Shown here piece by piece: positions 8,538-16,449 of a stretch of DNA of 29,548 nt. Source of the DNA: CAYUMU01 sp964445985 (GTDB taxonomy: Bacteria > Planctomycetota > Planctomycetia > Pirellulales > S012-138); assembly GCA_964445985.1 (NCBI GenBank), contig CAYUMU010000081.1, positions 1 through 29,548 on the forward strand, read 5' to 3'. Within the stretch, counting starts at the first letter, position 1. Every line of letters begins with the position of its first letter. The notes beneath the pieces were generated by a model. That model had not been told where the DNA came from. It saw nothing but the letters and a program-made list of their open reading frames with translations, and ran no database searches. The position numbers and the translations under genes are program-made.

Positions 8538-8553
8538 GGCCGTCTCGGCCAAG
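8538..8553. repeat. Dispersed short palindromic repeat, copy 1
   Basis: GGCCGTCTCGGCCAAG occurs here in the 266-base gap between mutL and the 937-residue gene, and again at 29346-29361 in another gap. Each copy forms a small hairpin with loop TCT. The rest of this gap (8403-8668) shows no gene or clear terminator. Confidence 0.5.
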
Positions 8554-8668
8554 GCGAACCGTTGCTTGCGCCGCGTCGTTCGGCCTGGATGAGCTTTTGC
8601 GGTGGGCCAGCCCGGATTCTGGGGCGAGGACGCCCAAGCCACCCAAGCCTTCGCTGGCGACTCACCAC

Positions 8669-11482
8669 CTACGGCCGCGGCTTCCGCTCCATCTCCGCCC
8701 TGCCGCGCAGCCCCTCGTCTTCAAAAGTCACGCCCAGGTTGAGGAACTCCAAATTGGGCAGCGCCAGCCGTTGCTCCGACCCGCGAGGGCTGGCCGGCGA
8801 ACCATACACGGTGGACTCCATGGTTTGCCACCGCGGGTTCCACACATACTCCCCGCCGCCAGGGCAGGTCAGCCGCGTATGCCACAGTTGTTGATGCAGT
8901 TCCACCGGGTCGCGATCGGGATAGAGGGCTTTCCACTCGTTGAGAATCGGCAGGTTGCTCCACGAACGAAGTTGAGCCGTATTCTCCGAGTCGCCCCCCG
9001 TCAGCTCGCCCCAGAACATTTCGCCCAGCTCCAGGAATTCCCGCGAGGCTTGAAACGCCATCTGCTGGCCCAGCCACGGGCGCGTTTGCGGCTGCTTCTC
9101 GCCGCCGGCGGGCCGCTTGTCTTTCTCTTTCGCGGCGAACCGCTCCAGCGCCCTGTGCATCACGCCCTTGTCGAGGGTCAGGATCAGCCGGCCTGGCGGC
9201 TGGGCATAATTCAACCGGTCGTGTTCTTGGAAGTCTGGCGAGATCACTTCCACGTACGGTTGACCCTGGTGGTGACGGACGAAGCGCTTTACGTCAGGCT
9301 CGGTTTGCTGGGCGTTTTTCCACAGCCCTTCAATCACGCGGTCGAGCAACGCGTGGTCACGAACCTCGAACTGCACCGCGATGGGGAATTGCTTATTTTC
9401 GATGGCCATCATGCGCACCCGATCGTTCGAGTTGGCGCTGGCGAGACGCTTCCAAATTTCATCCGGTTCCGCGTATATCGCCACGCTCGAGCCAAAGCAG
9501 GAAAGCGTTTGGTCCACTCCCGTCCAGGACTGTAGGAAACCGTTGGCCAAGTGCACCAAAGGCCGCTGCGGATCGAGATCGAGCGCAATCGCCGCATGCC
9601 ACAGCGTGCCAGCATGTCGATCGCCAGCCTCTGCCGCAATCTTTGCTCCGCCGACGACTTCCCGAAACCGGCGCAGTTCACTCCCGCCAATCAGTGGCAT
9701 CACCGTCAAATCAATCGCCAATTTCTCCGGCGAAACTGCCAACCGCACACCGATCGGATCGAAGAACTGCCGCCAGTTGCTTTCATAGCCGATGCGCCAC
9801 CGTTCATAAGCCTCGGCTTCGGCCTTGGACACCTGTTCGAGTTCCAGCTCAATGATCGGCGTTTGGCTGCTCAACAGGCCGTAAGTTTCCGACGATACGC
9901 CGCTGGAGGTCAGCGTGAGCCGGCCCAACTCCGGCACGGGGAACTCAAACTCGACCGGCTCCGCAGGCAGCGCTCCCTTTAACCGCTGCTCAAGATATTG
10001 GGCGTCCAGCTCGGCCAGCACGGCCGCGGCCTTGGTCCGCCGGGCGTTGCCAATCCGCCAGCGAGGACTGCACCAGCGACGAATCGTATTGTCCGACAGA
10101 AACAGGAAGGCACTCTCGCCATCGCCGCCCGGCACGTACCGCTCGCGAAAAACCCGATACTCATCCAAACTGCCCAAGCTTTCGACTTGCTTCTGCTGCA
10201 CTTTCTGCAGCCGGGCTAGCTGCGCCGGCGAGTTCGCCACCACCACCACATTTCCCCACCGGGCCAGGTAGGAACAAACGCCGCGATCAGGCGAGCGCAC
10301 ACTTTCATACGCCAGGCCAGCCACGTCGCCCCGGCTCGCTTCAACGCCCAATCGCTCTAACGCCGCTTGTTGCTTGGCGCGGATAAAGCCCACCAGCGTG
10401 GTCGCCCGCAATTCGTCGCCGCATTCGAACAGCACGGCCATGTCGCTGCCGGTGCGGAGGTAAGGATCGGAGCCCGTCAGGGCCACGCTGGTGACCAGCT
10501 TCCCGCCCAATAGCCGCGACCAGCCGGTGGTTTCCAGGCAGAGTTGATCCCGATACCGCTGCATCAGCCGCGTGTCTTCCGCCCTGGGTTCCAGTGCCGA
10601 AGCCAGCGGCATCCCAAACTCCGCCACCTCGTCCACCACGTTCAGCATCGCCTGAAAGCTGGGGAACAACACCAGGTGCTGATCGTGGGGTACAAACTTC
10701 GCGAGCGGATCGATCTGAACCGGCGCTGCCGACGGGTTGTCCGCCTGGTGCTTCGTCCAATCGATCGCCTTGACGGTAATGCCTTGGATATTGCCGATCG
10801 GCACCGGCGGTTCGTCGACGTCGGACCCCAGCAGCAATTCGCGATCGAGTTGCAAATTCTCGCTGATCGCGGCCCCGCCGCTGAACATTTCATAAAGGTC
10901 GGGCCGTCCGCGCCGCCACGTTGGCTGTGTATTGATGTCCCCCACCCGCTCGGGATCGAGACCTTGCGCCCGCACCGCCTGGCGATACCGATGGCGGAAC
11001 CAGGCCGCGCCGGCGATCTCGCGCTCCAGCAACCGGCGGTAATGCTGCTGCACGGCGGCATGAAATGCTCGAGGCTCGATCTGCCGCGCCGCCGTGGCCG
11101 CGGCCGTGAACGGCAACTTCACCATGCCAGAGAGATCAGGCCGCGGCAGATACAGCGTGCCAGCCACCGAGCCCGGCTGCGGCAACCGCGCCAGCACCTT
11201 GAGCGTGGCGAGCTTGGCCACTGGATCGCCAAAGGCAATGTTCTCCTCGACCTGGTCATAGTCCAACCAAGCCCTGCCGCCCCCTTCCAGCACCACGTAG
11301 GGCGCGAAACTGCTGGCCCAACTGGGGCTGCGATGATGTGGCAATGCCTGGTTGGGCACATCCGGCCGATGCAACTTGAGTTCGGCCAGCGACCAGCGGT
11401 AGTAAACCTCGTCGGCCTGCACCAGGACAGCATTCCCGACCAGGCAAGCTGCCAGCAAGGCGGCCGCGCGAAGAGTCAACAT
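8669..11482 (-). CDS. Large exported protein of unknown function (937 residues)
   Basis: I do not recognise a family. The N-terminus is a good signal peptide: a short charged start, a hydrophobic stretch (AAALLAACLVGNAVL) and likely cleavage after VQA near residue 23, so the mature protein is periplasmic or secreted. No later membrane span is evident. The body is mixed alpha/beta, with many Arg, Glu and Trp and no repeat periodicity that I can see. Near the C-terminus LTCPGGGEYVWN resembles the CP-GG-Y pattern seen near the ends of some planctomycete pilin-like proteins, which is suggestive only. A strong Shine-Dalgarno (AGGGGAGGAG) lies 7 bases before the ATG at 11482. The next gene on this strand is mutL, 266 bases downstream; that neighbourhood gives no functional hint. 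Coding status is secure from length, signal peptide and ribosome-binding site. Confidence 0.85.
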   Translation of the reverse strand: MLTLRAAALLAACLVGNAVLVQADEVYYRWSLAELKLHRPDVPNQALPHHRSPSWASSFAPYVVLEGGGRAWLDYDQVEENIAFGDPVAKLATLKVLARLPQPGSVAGTLYLPRPDLSGMVKLPFTAAATAARQIEPRAFHAAVQQHYRRLLEREIAGAAWFRHRYRQAVRAQGLDPERVGDINTQPTWRRGRPDLYEMFSGGAAISENLQLDRELLLGSDVDEPPVPIGNIQGITVKAIDWTKHQADNPSAAPVQIDPLAKFVPHDQHLVLFPSFQAMLNVVDEVAEFGMPLASALEPRAEDTRLMQRYRDQLCLETTGWSRLLGGKLVTSVALTGSDPYLRTGSDMAVLFECGDELRATTLVGFIRAKQQAALERLGVEASRGDVAGLAYESVRSPDRGVCSYLARWGNVVVVANSPAQLARLQKVQQKQVESLGSLDEYRVFRERYVPGGDGESAFLFLSDNTIRRWCSPRWRIGNARRTKAAAVLAELDAQYLEQRLKGALPAEPVEFEFPVPELGRLTLTSSGVSSETYGLLSSQTPIIELELEQVSKAEAEAYERWRIGYESNWRQFFDPIGVRLAVSPEKLAIDLTVMPLIGGSELRRFREVVGGAKIAAEAGDRHAGTLWHAAIALDLDPQRPLVHLANGFLQSWTGVDQTLSCFGSSVAIYAEPDEIWKRLASANSNDRVRMMAIENKQFPIAVQFEVRDHALLDRVIEGLWKNAQQTEPDVKRFVRHHQGQPYVEVISPDFQEHDRLNYAQPPGRLILTLDKGVMHRALERFAAKEKDKRPAGGEKQPQTRPWLGQQMAFQASREFLELGEMFWGELTGGDSENTAQLRSWSNLPILNEWKALYPDRDPVELHQQLWHTRLTCPGGGEYVWNPRWQTMESTVYGSPASPRGSEQRLALPNLEFLNLGVTFEDEGLRGRAEMERKPRP

Positions 11483-11669
11483 GGGCCTGCTCCTCCCCTA
11501 ATGAAGTATCGATGGCCAAACGCCAGAAATGTGTGCGGCGAATTGCGACGGAGAGACACATTGCGCGGATGCGTCCGCCCCCGCTCTGTAGGCTCCTTCG
11601 ACAGCTTCGTTATAACGCTGGCCGCCAAAAGATGCGAAAAATTTCACTTCCCAGGCACCCCCCGCCCAC

Positions 11670-11716
11670 AAAAAACGCGGACGCTTCACCCACTGGGGGG
11701 GCCAAGCGTCCGCGTT
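11670..11716 (-). terminator. Rho-independent terminator of the SGNH hydrolase gene
   Basis: A perfect 13-bp stem (arms 11674-11686 and 11704-11716; minus-strand core GCGGACGC) with a 17-base loop is followed on the minus strand by six Ts. It begins about 50 bases after the stop of the gene at 11766-12503. This is the clearest intrinsic terminator in the window. The rest of 11483-11669, upstream of the 937-residue gene, shows nothing distinct. Confidence 0.85.
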
Positions 11717-11765
11717 GCTCAAACTCTAACGTCAGGCGGGCCGCCGAGCGGCAGCTATCCAGACC

Positions 11766-12503
11766 TTACTGGGCTTCGTTCTTGTTCTTGTCGCCCAAGG
11801 TCTTGCTCACGAAGGGCTCGATCGCTTCGGCCCAAATCGTGTAACCCTGGGGGCTGAGGTGCAGCAGGTCCGGCATGATCTCCTTGGTCAACGTGCCGTC
11901 CTCGGTCAAAAAGTTCTTGCCAATATCCAGGTAATGCACCCGCTGGCCATCGGCCAACTTCGAGACCATGGCGTTGGTCTTCTGGTTCACCTGCCGCTTG
12001 GCATCGCTCTCCGAAGCGCCGCGAGGGAAGATGCCGAGGATCAGCACCTGGGTTTCCGGCAGCTTGGTATTGAGCTGTTTCACAATCGCGGTAATGCCGT
12101 CGGCGATTTGCTCCGGCGTGTTGGCGCCGGAGTTGTTGGTGCCGATCATCAGCACGGCCAGCTTGGGCGAAATACCGGCGATGTTGCCGTTGTCGAGCCG
12201 CCACAGCACGTGCTGCGTGCGGTCGCCGCCGATGCCCAGGTTCACGGCGTTGCGGTCGCCGTAATGCTTGGCCCAGGCCGCTTTGCCGGCGCCTTCCCAA
12301 CCTTGCGTGATCGAGTCGCCAATCAGCAACAGATCGACATTCCCTTCCTTCACGCGCTTGTTCATCGATTCATGCCGGGTCATCCAGCCGCCTTCACGCG
12401 GCGCCGGCTGCACGGCGTCGTGCCGCGGGGCCTCGGCCAGGGCCAGGGCGGGAATCGCCAACAGCAGAGAACAGGTCCAAACCAAACGGGTGCCAACTCG
12501 CAT
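11766..12503 (-). CDS. Exported SGNH/GDSL-family hydrolase, PAF-acetylhydrolase-like
   Basis: A 245-residue esterase or acetylhydrolase of the SGNH fold, probably periplasmic. The start at 12503 has GGAG 8 bases upstream and gives a signal peptide at once (RLVWTCSLLLAIPALALAEA, about residues 5-24). A longer in-frame start at 12638 would bury this signal and is rejected. Catalytic blocks are intact: block I LLIGDSITQGW (nucleophile Ser), block II NLGIGGDRT (oxyanion Gly), block III IGTNNSG (oxyanion Asn) and block V DLLHLSPQGY (Asp and His). Relatives in this lineage often act on acetylated sugars or lipids, but the substrate cannot be read here. A strong terminator lies just downstream, so it is probably a single-gene unit. 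A second, divergent SGNH hydrolase lies at 21695-22420. Confidence 0.92.
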   Translation of the reverse strand: MRVGTRLVWTCSLLLAIPALALAEAPRHDAVQPAPREGGWMTRHESMNKRVKEGNVDLLLIGDSITQGWEGAGKAAWAKHYGDRNAVNLGIGGDRTQHVLWRLDNGNIAGISPKLAVLMIGTNNSGANTPEQIADGITAIVKQLNTKLPETQVLILGIFPRGASESDAKRQVNQKTNAMVSKLADGQRVHYLDIGKNFLTEDGTLTKEIMPDLLHLSPQGYTIWAEAIEPFVSKTLGDKNKNEAQ

Positions 12504-12660
12504 TGTTTCAACTCCGAAATGGGATCGATAGGCCACCCCGCGGCAAACTTCGCCGAGAGCGACCAAAGCGCCCAGAATAGCCACCGGTTGGGGGAATGCA
12601 ATTCGCCGCGGGAAACTCTTAACGCGGGTAAACCGCAAACAGACGTTGAGGCATTAAAGT

Positions 12661-12679
12661 TCTCTGCAGCTTGCAGAGA
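12661..12679 (-). terminator. Possible weak terminator hairpin
   Basis: TCTCTGCA, loop GCT and TGCAGAGA form a perfect 8-bp stem about 95 bases downstream of the minus-strand gene at 12775-13749. The tail after it is only mildly T-rich, so termination is uncertain. Confidence 0.3.
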
Positions 12680-12774
12680 TGTTAACGAGCAAGAAACTAT
12701 TCGGCAAAGTTCCACTTCAAGTTGCCACGCGTTCGCTGAAATTGCCGCGGGCCGATCGTGCTTAGACGACCGGG

Positions 12775-13749
12775 CTACTGCTCCACGGTCGGCGGTTCGT
12801 CGGCATCTCGACCTTCTTCCAAATCATCGTCCTCGCCCCAAAACTCACTCTCGTCGTGCATACCGTATTTTTGAGCAATCTTAAGATCTGTCGTCACCAA
12901 ATAGGCATGGTCGTCCGAGGTTCCGCCATTTGGATCAAGGGTCACACCATCGGCAAGCATGGCGCGAAGCGTATCGGACGCAGATTGTAAACTCTGGATC
13001 ATGTCGTCAAGCGACTTTGCATCTGCTGTGAGCCATTTATTCCGCCAAAGCGTAAGATATCGCTTCTCCGCGGGGTGAGCGTCACGCCACAGCTTATTGT
13101 ACGCATCCTGCACAAAAGGGTTTAGTTGACTAGAAAACTCTAACGGCAGGTCCAGAACTTTGATGAGTTCCAACACGTCTGCTAAGTCGCGAATTCGTTC
13201 GGCGTTCGTCATGCCGGATGCGAGCTTTAACTCGATCAGGGCCTGAAGGTTGATGTACCGTATGCCACCCAACTCGTCTGTTACACCTGCCGGATCGGGA
13301 AATGCGACAGCCTTGGGTTTACCATCTCCTGGAAAGCCGCCCGTTAATAAAAATTCAATCTTAACGCCATGCTCCGCATCGCGAAGATTCTTACTCCCCC
13401 GAAATGGAAGGCTGTATCCCAAACCCGCAAGATGCTGATGAATCACTTTAAGACTATCCCGCGTCACCAGTAAAGCGACATCGTCGGTGAATCGGGTGTA
13501 ACCATGCCGAGCCAACGCCATGCCACCAACGACAACATACTCGACTTGAAGCTCGTTTAGTTTTCGACATATCTTCTCAAGGGCCTTTTGAACCTCACTG
13601 GCGCCTTGGAAGAATTTGCTGCCCTCGGACATTGCCCACTCCAGATCGCGTTCCAAACGAGATTCATACCATTGTGATCGATCGTTAGCCGATGGGTCCG
13701 AACTCTGTCTCGCAATTTTGGCCACATCGTTCAGCAACGGATTTTTCAT
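12775..13749 (-). CDS. Nucleotidyltransferase-fold protein with altered DxD motif
   Basis: A 324-residue cytosolic protein with a nucleotidyltransferase (AbiEii/MNT-like) core. The fold signature is clear: EYVVVGGMALARHGYTRFTDDVALLV (about 75-100, written in family order as GG, then the metal motif), then a strand-helix pattern ending in VKIEFLL. The usual metal motif is Asp-x-Asp; here the second position is Ala (codon GCT), so one metal ligand is missing. A third acidic residue (Glu of KIEFLL) is kept. The C-terminal tail is very acidic (FWGEDDDLEEGRDADE). The start at 13749 has AGGAG 6 bases upstream and is preferred over an in-frame start 13 codons earlier. Base composition is lower in GC than the neighbours, hinting at an accessory gene. 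There is no obvious antitoxin next to it, so a toxin role is not supported. Confidence 0.75.
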   Translation of the reverse strand: MKNPLLNDVAKIARQSSDPSANDRSQWYESRLERDLEWAMSEGSKFFQGASEVQKALEKICRKLNELQVEYVVVGGMALARHGYTRFTDDVALLVTRDSLKVIHQHLAGLGYSLPFRGSKNLRDAEHGVKIEFLLTGGFPGDGKPKAVAFPDPAGVTDELGGIRYINLQALIELKLASGMTNAERIRDLADVLELIKVLDLPLEFSSQLNPFVQDAYNKLWRDAHPAEKRYLTLWRNKWLTADAKSLDDMIQSLQSASDTLRAMLADGVTLDPNGGTSDDHAYLVTTDLKIAQKYGMHDESEFWGEDDDLEEGRDADEPPTVEQ

Positions 13750-13879
13750 CTTGCACTCCTCGCGATGCCAGAGCGTGCTTTGGCTCACACCAACAGAACA
13801 GCTGAACTGTCAAATTGCAAACAGCCACGATTGCTCGCTTTCTTAGCCCGTTTGATTCCAGCGTTCGCCTCGTTCGACC

Positions 13880-14176
13880 CTACCCCCCCGCTATCGCCCC
13901 CACCACCAGCAGCGGCTCCTCCCCCGCCACCACCTTCTCCGGCAGTTTCACCTCCGCCCCCGCATTCGATAAATCCTGCTCGCAGGCAAAGAACCGAATG
14001 AACGGCCGGCGTTGCTTGCTGCTTTGGTCGCGGATGGTGCCGCGCAGGTTTGGATACCGGGCTTCCAAGGCGTCGAGCACGGCCGCCAGCGTGGCGGCGC
14101 CGGCCACTTCCAGTTGCACTTCGCCAGTCACCCGCGCGAGGGTGCGCAGGTGGAATGGAAGCTGAACGCGAACCAT
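13880..14176 (-). CDS. MoaD/ThiS-family ubiquitin-like protein ending in Gly-Gly
   Basis: A 98-residue beta-grasp protein of the MoaD/ThiS type. These carry sulfur as a C-terminal thiocarboxylate made after adenylation by an E1-like enzyme. The pattern fits: an N-terminal strand (VRVQLPFHLRTL), a helix (TLAAVLDALEARYP) and the family's final Gly-Gly (VVGAIAGG). It lies 12 bases after a BNR-type propeller gene, and its ribosome-binding sequence (AGGA) overlaps that gene's stop, so the two are translationally coupled. No moaE, moeB, thiF, thiG or tRNA-thiolation gene is in the window, so cofactor synthesis is not implied. The two Gly codons and the preceding base form a run of seven Gs directly before the stop, a slippery place for replication or translation. 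Family assignment is good; its role is open. Confidence 0.85.
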   Translation of the reverse strand: MVRVQLPFHLRTLARVTGEVQLEVAGAATLAAVLDALEARYPNLRGTIRDQSSKQRRPFIRFFACEQDLSNAGAEVKLPEKVVAGEEPLLVVGAIAGG

Positions 14177-14188
14177 GACACAACCATC

Positions 14189-15301
14189 CTACATGAACGT
14201 TTGCACTTCCACCGCCACCACCGGCGGCAAATCGCGCACAATGGCTTGCCAGTGATCGCCCCCATCAAACGAGCCATACACCTGGCCGCCGGTCGTGCCG
14301 AAGTACACGCCGCACGAATCGAGCTTGTCAACCGCCATGGCGTCGCGAAGCACGTTCACGTAGCAATCGCTCTGCGGCAGTCCCTCGGTCAACGCTTCCC
14401 ACGCGTTGCCCCCCGTGCGGCTGCGATACACCCGCAACTTCCCTTCGGGCGGGTAGTGTTCCGAGTCGCTCTTGATGGGCACCACGTAAATCGTCTCCGG
14501 CTCGTGCGCATGCACGTCAATCGGGAAGCCAAAGTCCGAAGGCAAATTTCCGCTGACTTCGTGCCACAGGTCGCCGGCGTTGTCGCTCCGCATCACGTCC
14601 CAGTGCTTTTGCATGAACAGCACGTTGGGCCGCGAGGGATGCATGGCGATGCGATGCACGCAATGCCCAATGGGGGCGTCGGGATCGGGAATGTATTCGG
14701 ACTTGAGCCCTTGGTTGATCGGCTTCCAAGTCACGCCGCCGTCGTCGGTGCGGAACGCGCCGGCCGCCGAAATCGCCACGAACATCCGCTTGGGATCCGC
14801 CGGATCGAGCAAAATCGTGTGCAAACACATGCCGCCGGCGCCCGGTTGCCATTGGTTGCCGGAGCAGGCCCTCAGGCCGGGCAGTTCTTGCCAGGTTCGC
14901 GCGCCGTCGGTGGAGCGAAAGATGGCGGCGTCTTCCACGCCGGCGTACACGGTTTCGGGATCGGTGAGCGAAGGCTCCAGGTGCCACACCCGTTTGAACT
15001 CCCAAGGGTGCGGCGTGCCGTCGTACCACAGATGCGTGCCGGGCAGGCCGTCGTATTCAAAGGCATTGCCGGCCGGCTCCCACGACAGGCCGCCGTCGTT
15101 CGAACGCTGAATCACCTGCCCAAACCAGCCGCTCGACTGCGAAGCATAAATGCGATTGGGATCGAGGGGCGAGCCCTTGAGGTGATAGATTTCCCAACCG
15201 CCAAAATGAGGCCCTGCCACTTCCCACGACTTCCGGCTGCCATCGGAAGTAAGAATGAAGGCCCCCTTGCGCGTGCCAACCAATACCCGAACGCTCGTCA
15301 T
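14189..15301 (-). CDS. BNR/sialidase-like beta-propeller protein
   Basis: A 370-residue beta-propeller with repeated Asp-box (BNR) motifs of the S-x-D-x-G-x-x-W kind: RSNDGGLSWE (about 67-76), RSTDGARTWQ, RTDDGGVTWK, RSDNAGDLWHE and a last degenerate SFDGGDHWQ. Proteins of this kind are often labelled exo-alpha-sialidase or glycosyl hydrolase, but Asp-boxes are structural, and I see no complete sialidase active site (Arg triad, Tyr). No signal peptide is visible; the start MTSVRVLVGTRKGAF is already a propeller strand, so it is probably cytosolic. A strong Shine-Dalgarno (GAGGAG, 6 bases) precedes the ATG at 15301. It is followed after 12 bases by the MoaD/ThiS-like gene, suggesting that the two proteins act together. 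Fold is confident; enzymatic activity is unproven. Confidence 0.88.
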   Translation of the reverse strand: MTSVRVLVGTRKGAFILTSDGSRKSWEVAGPHFGGWEIYHLKGSPLDPNRIYASQSSGWFGQVIQRSNDGGLSWEPAGNAFEYDGLPGTHLWYDGTPHPWEFKRVWHLEPSLTDPETVYAGVEDAAIFRSTDGARTWQELPGLRACSGNQWQPGAGGMCLHTILLDPADPKRMFVAISAAGAFRTDDGGVTWKPINQGLKSEYIPDPDAPIGHCVHRIAMHPSRPNVLFMQKHWDVMRSDNAGDLWHEVSGNLPSDFGFPIDVHAHEPETIYVVPIKSDSEHYPPEGKLRVYRSRTGGNAWEALTEGLPQSDCYVNVLRDAMAVDKLDSCGVYFGTTGGQVYGSFDGGDHWQAIVRDLPPVVAVEVQTFM

Positions 15302-15575
15302 CGGTTACTCCTCAATGCTTGGCACAGGCTTACATCAATGGGGCGGCAATGGTGGTTGCCTGACACACATTGAGCGTGTGAACCATTTCATTCTCGAAGA
15401 TGGCAGTCACCGTGGGAAGCCCTTCTTAATCGCAGCATGGCAAGAATCGGCCAGCAACGGTTCGACGATTCTCTCGCCAACCTTGCTTGGAGGGGGGGGA
15501 GGCCGTCGAAGAATAACTTCCCGGTATGCCATTCGAGGCCAAGCCGATGAGGATTGCAGAGCCGTATCCGCTGCA

Positions 15576-15685
15576 ACTGGATTCCCGCCTGCGCGGGAAT
15601 GACGGGTAGACTGGATTCCCGCCCCCGTCTTCACCAGGGCAGGCTCCGCGTCTTCACCAGGGCAGGCTCCGCGCGGGAATGACGG
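15576..15685. repeat. Two REP-like palindromic elements, the second carrying a 23-bp tandem duplication
   Basis: Copy 1 (15576-15605) is ACTGG, the arm ATTCCCGC, a 4-base core, the arm GCGGGAAT, then GACGG. Copy 2 (15610-15685) has the same ends and arms (15615-15622 and 15673-15680), but its core is 50 bases: CCCC plus two perfect adjacent copies of a 23-bp unit (15627-15649 and 15650-15672). The surrounding spacer (15302-15814, over 500 bases) holds no gene that I can support. This looks like a dispersed intergenic palindrome family, possibly spread by a transposase elsewhere. Confidence 0.7.
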
Positions 15686-15735
15686 TTTTCATTTCCAAGC
15701 GGAATGGATTGACGGTGTTTCAACTGCCTGTTGAT

Positions 15736-15755
15736 CCGCTCCCGAGCGGGAGCGG
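15736..15755. repeat. Near-perfect 20-bp palindrome
   Basis: CCGCTCCCG and CGGGAGCGG flank a 2-base centre (AG), about 60 bases downstream of the minus-strand gene at 15815-16162. There is no T-run beside it. It could be a transcript-end hairpin or another dispersed palindrome. Confidence 0.45.
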
Positions 15756-15814
15756 ACCCGCGCAATTCGTGATCGACCACCGATGACTGTTTCCGCCCCA
15801 AACCAATACCCGCA

Positions 15815-16162
15815 TTAATCGCGCAACTTCGCCAAAGTATCAAGCAAGCGCTTGGCTTCATCCACGCCGCCCACGCGATCGGCCAGTTCTTTAGCAGCAA
15901 TGAGCTGATCGAGATTCGAATTGCCACCGCTCTTGGCGGCCGATTTCGCGGACTTGCCCGTCTTGGCCGGGCGGCCAGGCCGTTTGGCGGCCGGTGCGTC
16001 GCCTTTCTTGGCCGCTTGAAACTTGATGGTGCTCACGGCGCCCGGCGTAACCGTGATGCCTTTCGTGGCCAGAGCCTCGGCAACCGCCTTGGGCTTGGCA
16101 TCGGGATTGTCGGCCATATACGCGAGCACGGCCTGAGACTTGTTGATCTTGCGTTTTGCCAT
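15815..16162 (-). CDS. Small basic DNA-binding-like protein with AT-hook
   Basis: A 115-residue protein of the kind found in many copies in planctomycetes. Residues 1-52 look like a small helical domain (KSQAVLAYMADNP, then AVAEALATKG and GAVSTIKFQ), consistent with a winged-helix-like fold. A very basic Ala/Lys/Pro linker follows, containing an AT-hook core (KRPGRPAK, about 60-67), then a short helical C-terminus (LIAAKELADRVGG, AKRLLDTLAKL). The whole suggests a nucleoid-associated or regulatory DNA-binding protein. AAAGG lies about 9 bases before the ATG at 16162, and the upstream stretch 16200-16300 is AT-rich, a plausible promoter region. It stands alone. The DNA-binding call is inference from composition and the AT-hook; the exact family name is not known to me. 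Confidence 0.7.
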   Translation of the reverse strand: MAKRKINKSQAVLAYMADNPDAKPKAVAEALATKGITVTPGAVSTIKFQAAKKGDAPAAKRPGRPAKTGKSAKSAAKSGGNSNLDQLIAAKELADRVGGVDEAKRLLDTLAKLRD

Positions 16163-16449
16163 GGAGGGCGCCTTTCATTGGGGATGGGGGGCAGGAAAGG
16201 TATGTATGTTAGTTAGTTTGAACAGGATGTCCAGATGCCAAGCTACCGCAATGATAGTATTCTTTTTGCTTTGGTTCGATCTCTAGAGTAAGTTATTTTC
16301 CCAATGGGCCAATGTTGGCCGCGGTCGTGAATGGTATTTCGTCCACTATGGCGCCATTCGCTTTCATCGCTTCGCGGACGGGCGCTTCATGAGTATTGAG
16401 CGCCGCGCTCCCAATGTTCTCCGCCGCGAGGGAGTATTTGAATAGCCTC

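Noticed and set aside
10544..11857. Open frame of over 430 codons on the plus strand across the 937-residue gene
   Set aside because: It has Arg/His/Pro-rich shadow composition and crosses the terminator region and the end of the SGNH gene.
1948..12636. Shared 13-mer GCGGGTAAACCGC (1948-1960 inverted, 12624-12636)
   Set aside because: Shared words of this length are expected by chance in about 30 kb of GC-rich DNA, and no longer match surrounds them.
12775..13749. Type IV (AbiE-like) toxin-antitoxin system
   Set aside because: No antitoxin gene is adjacent, and the DxD motif is altered.
13880..13970. C-rich stretch as a low-complexity repeat or regulatory tract
   Set aside because: It is fully explained as the reverse complement of Gly/Val/Ala codons in the MoaD-like gene, apart from the G7 run noted separately.
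14012..15373. 450-codon plus-strand frame over the propeller/MoaD pair
   Set aside because: The minus-strand genes have clear motifs and ribosome-binding sites; the plus frame has none.
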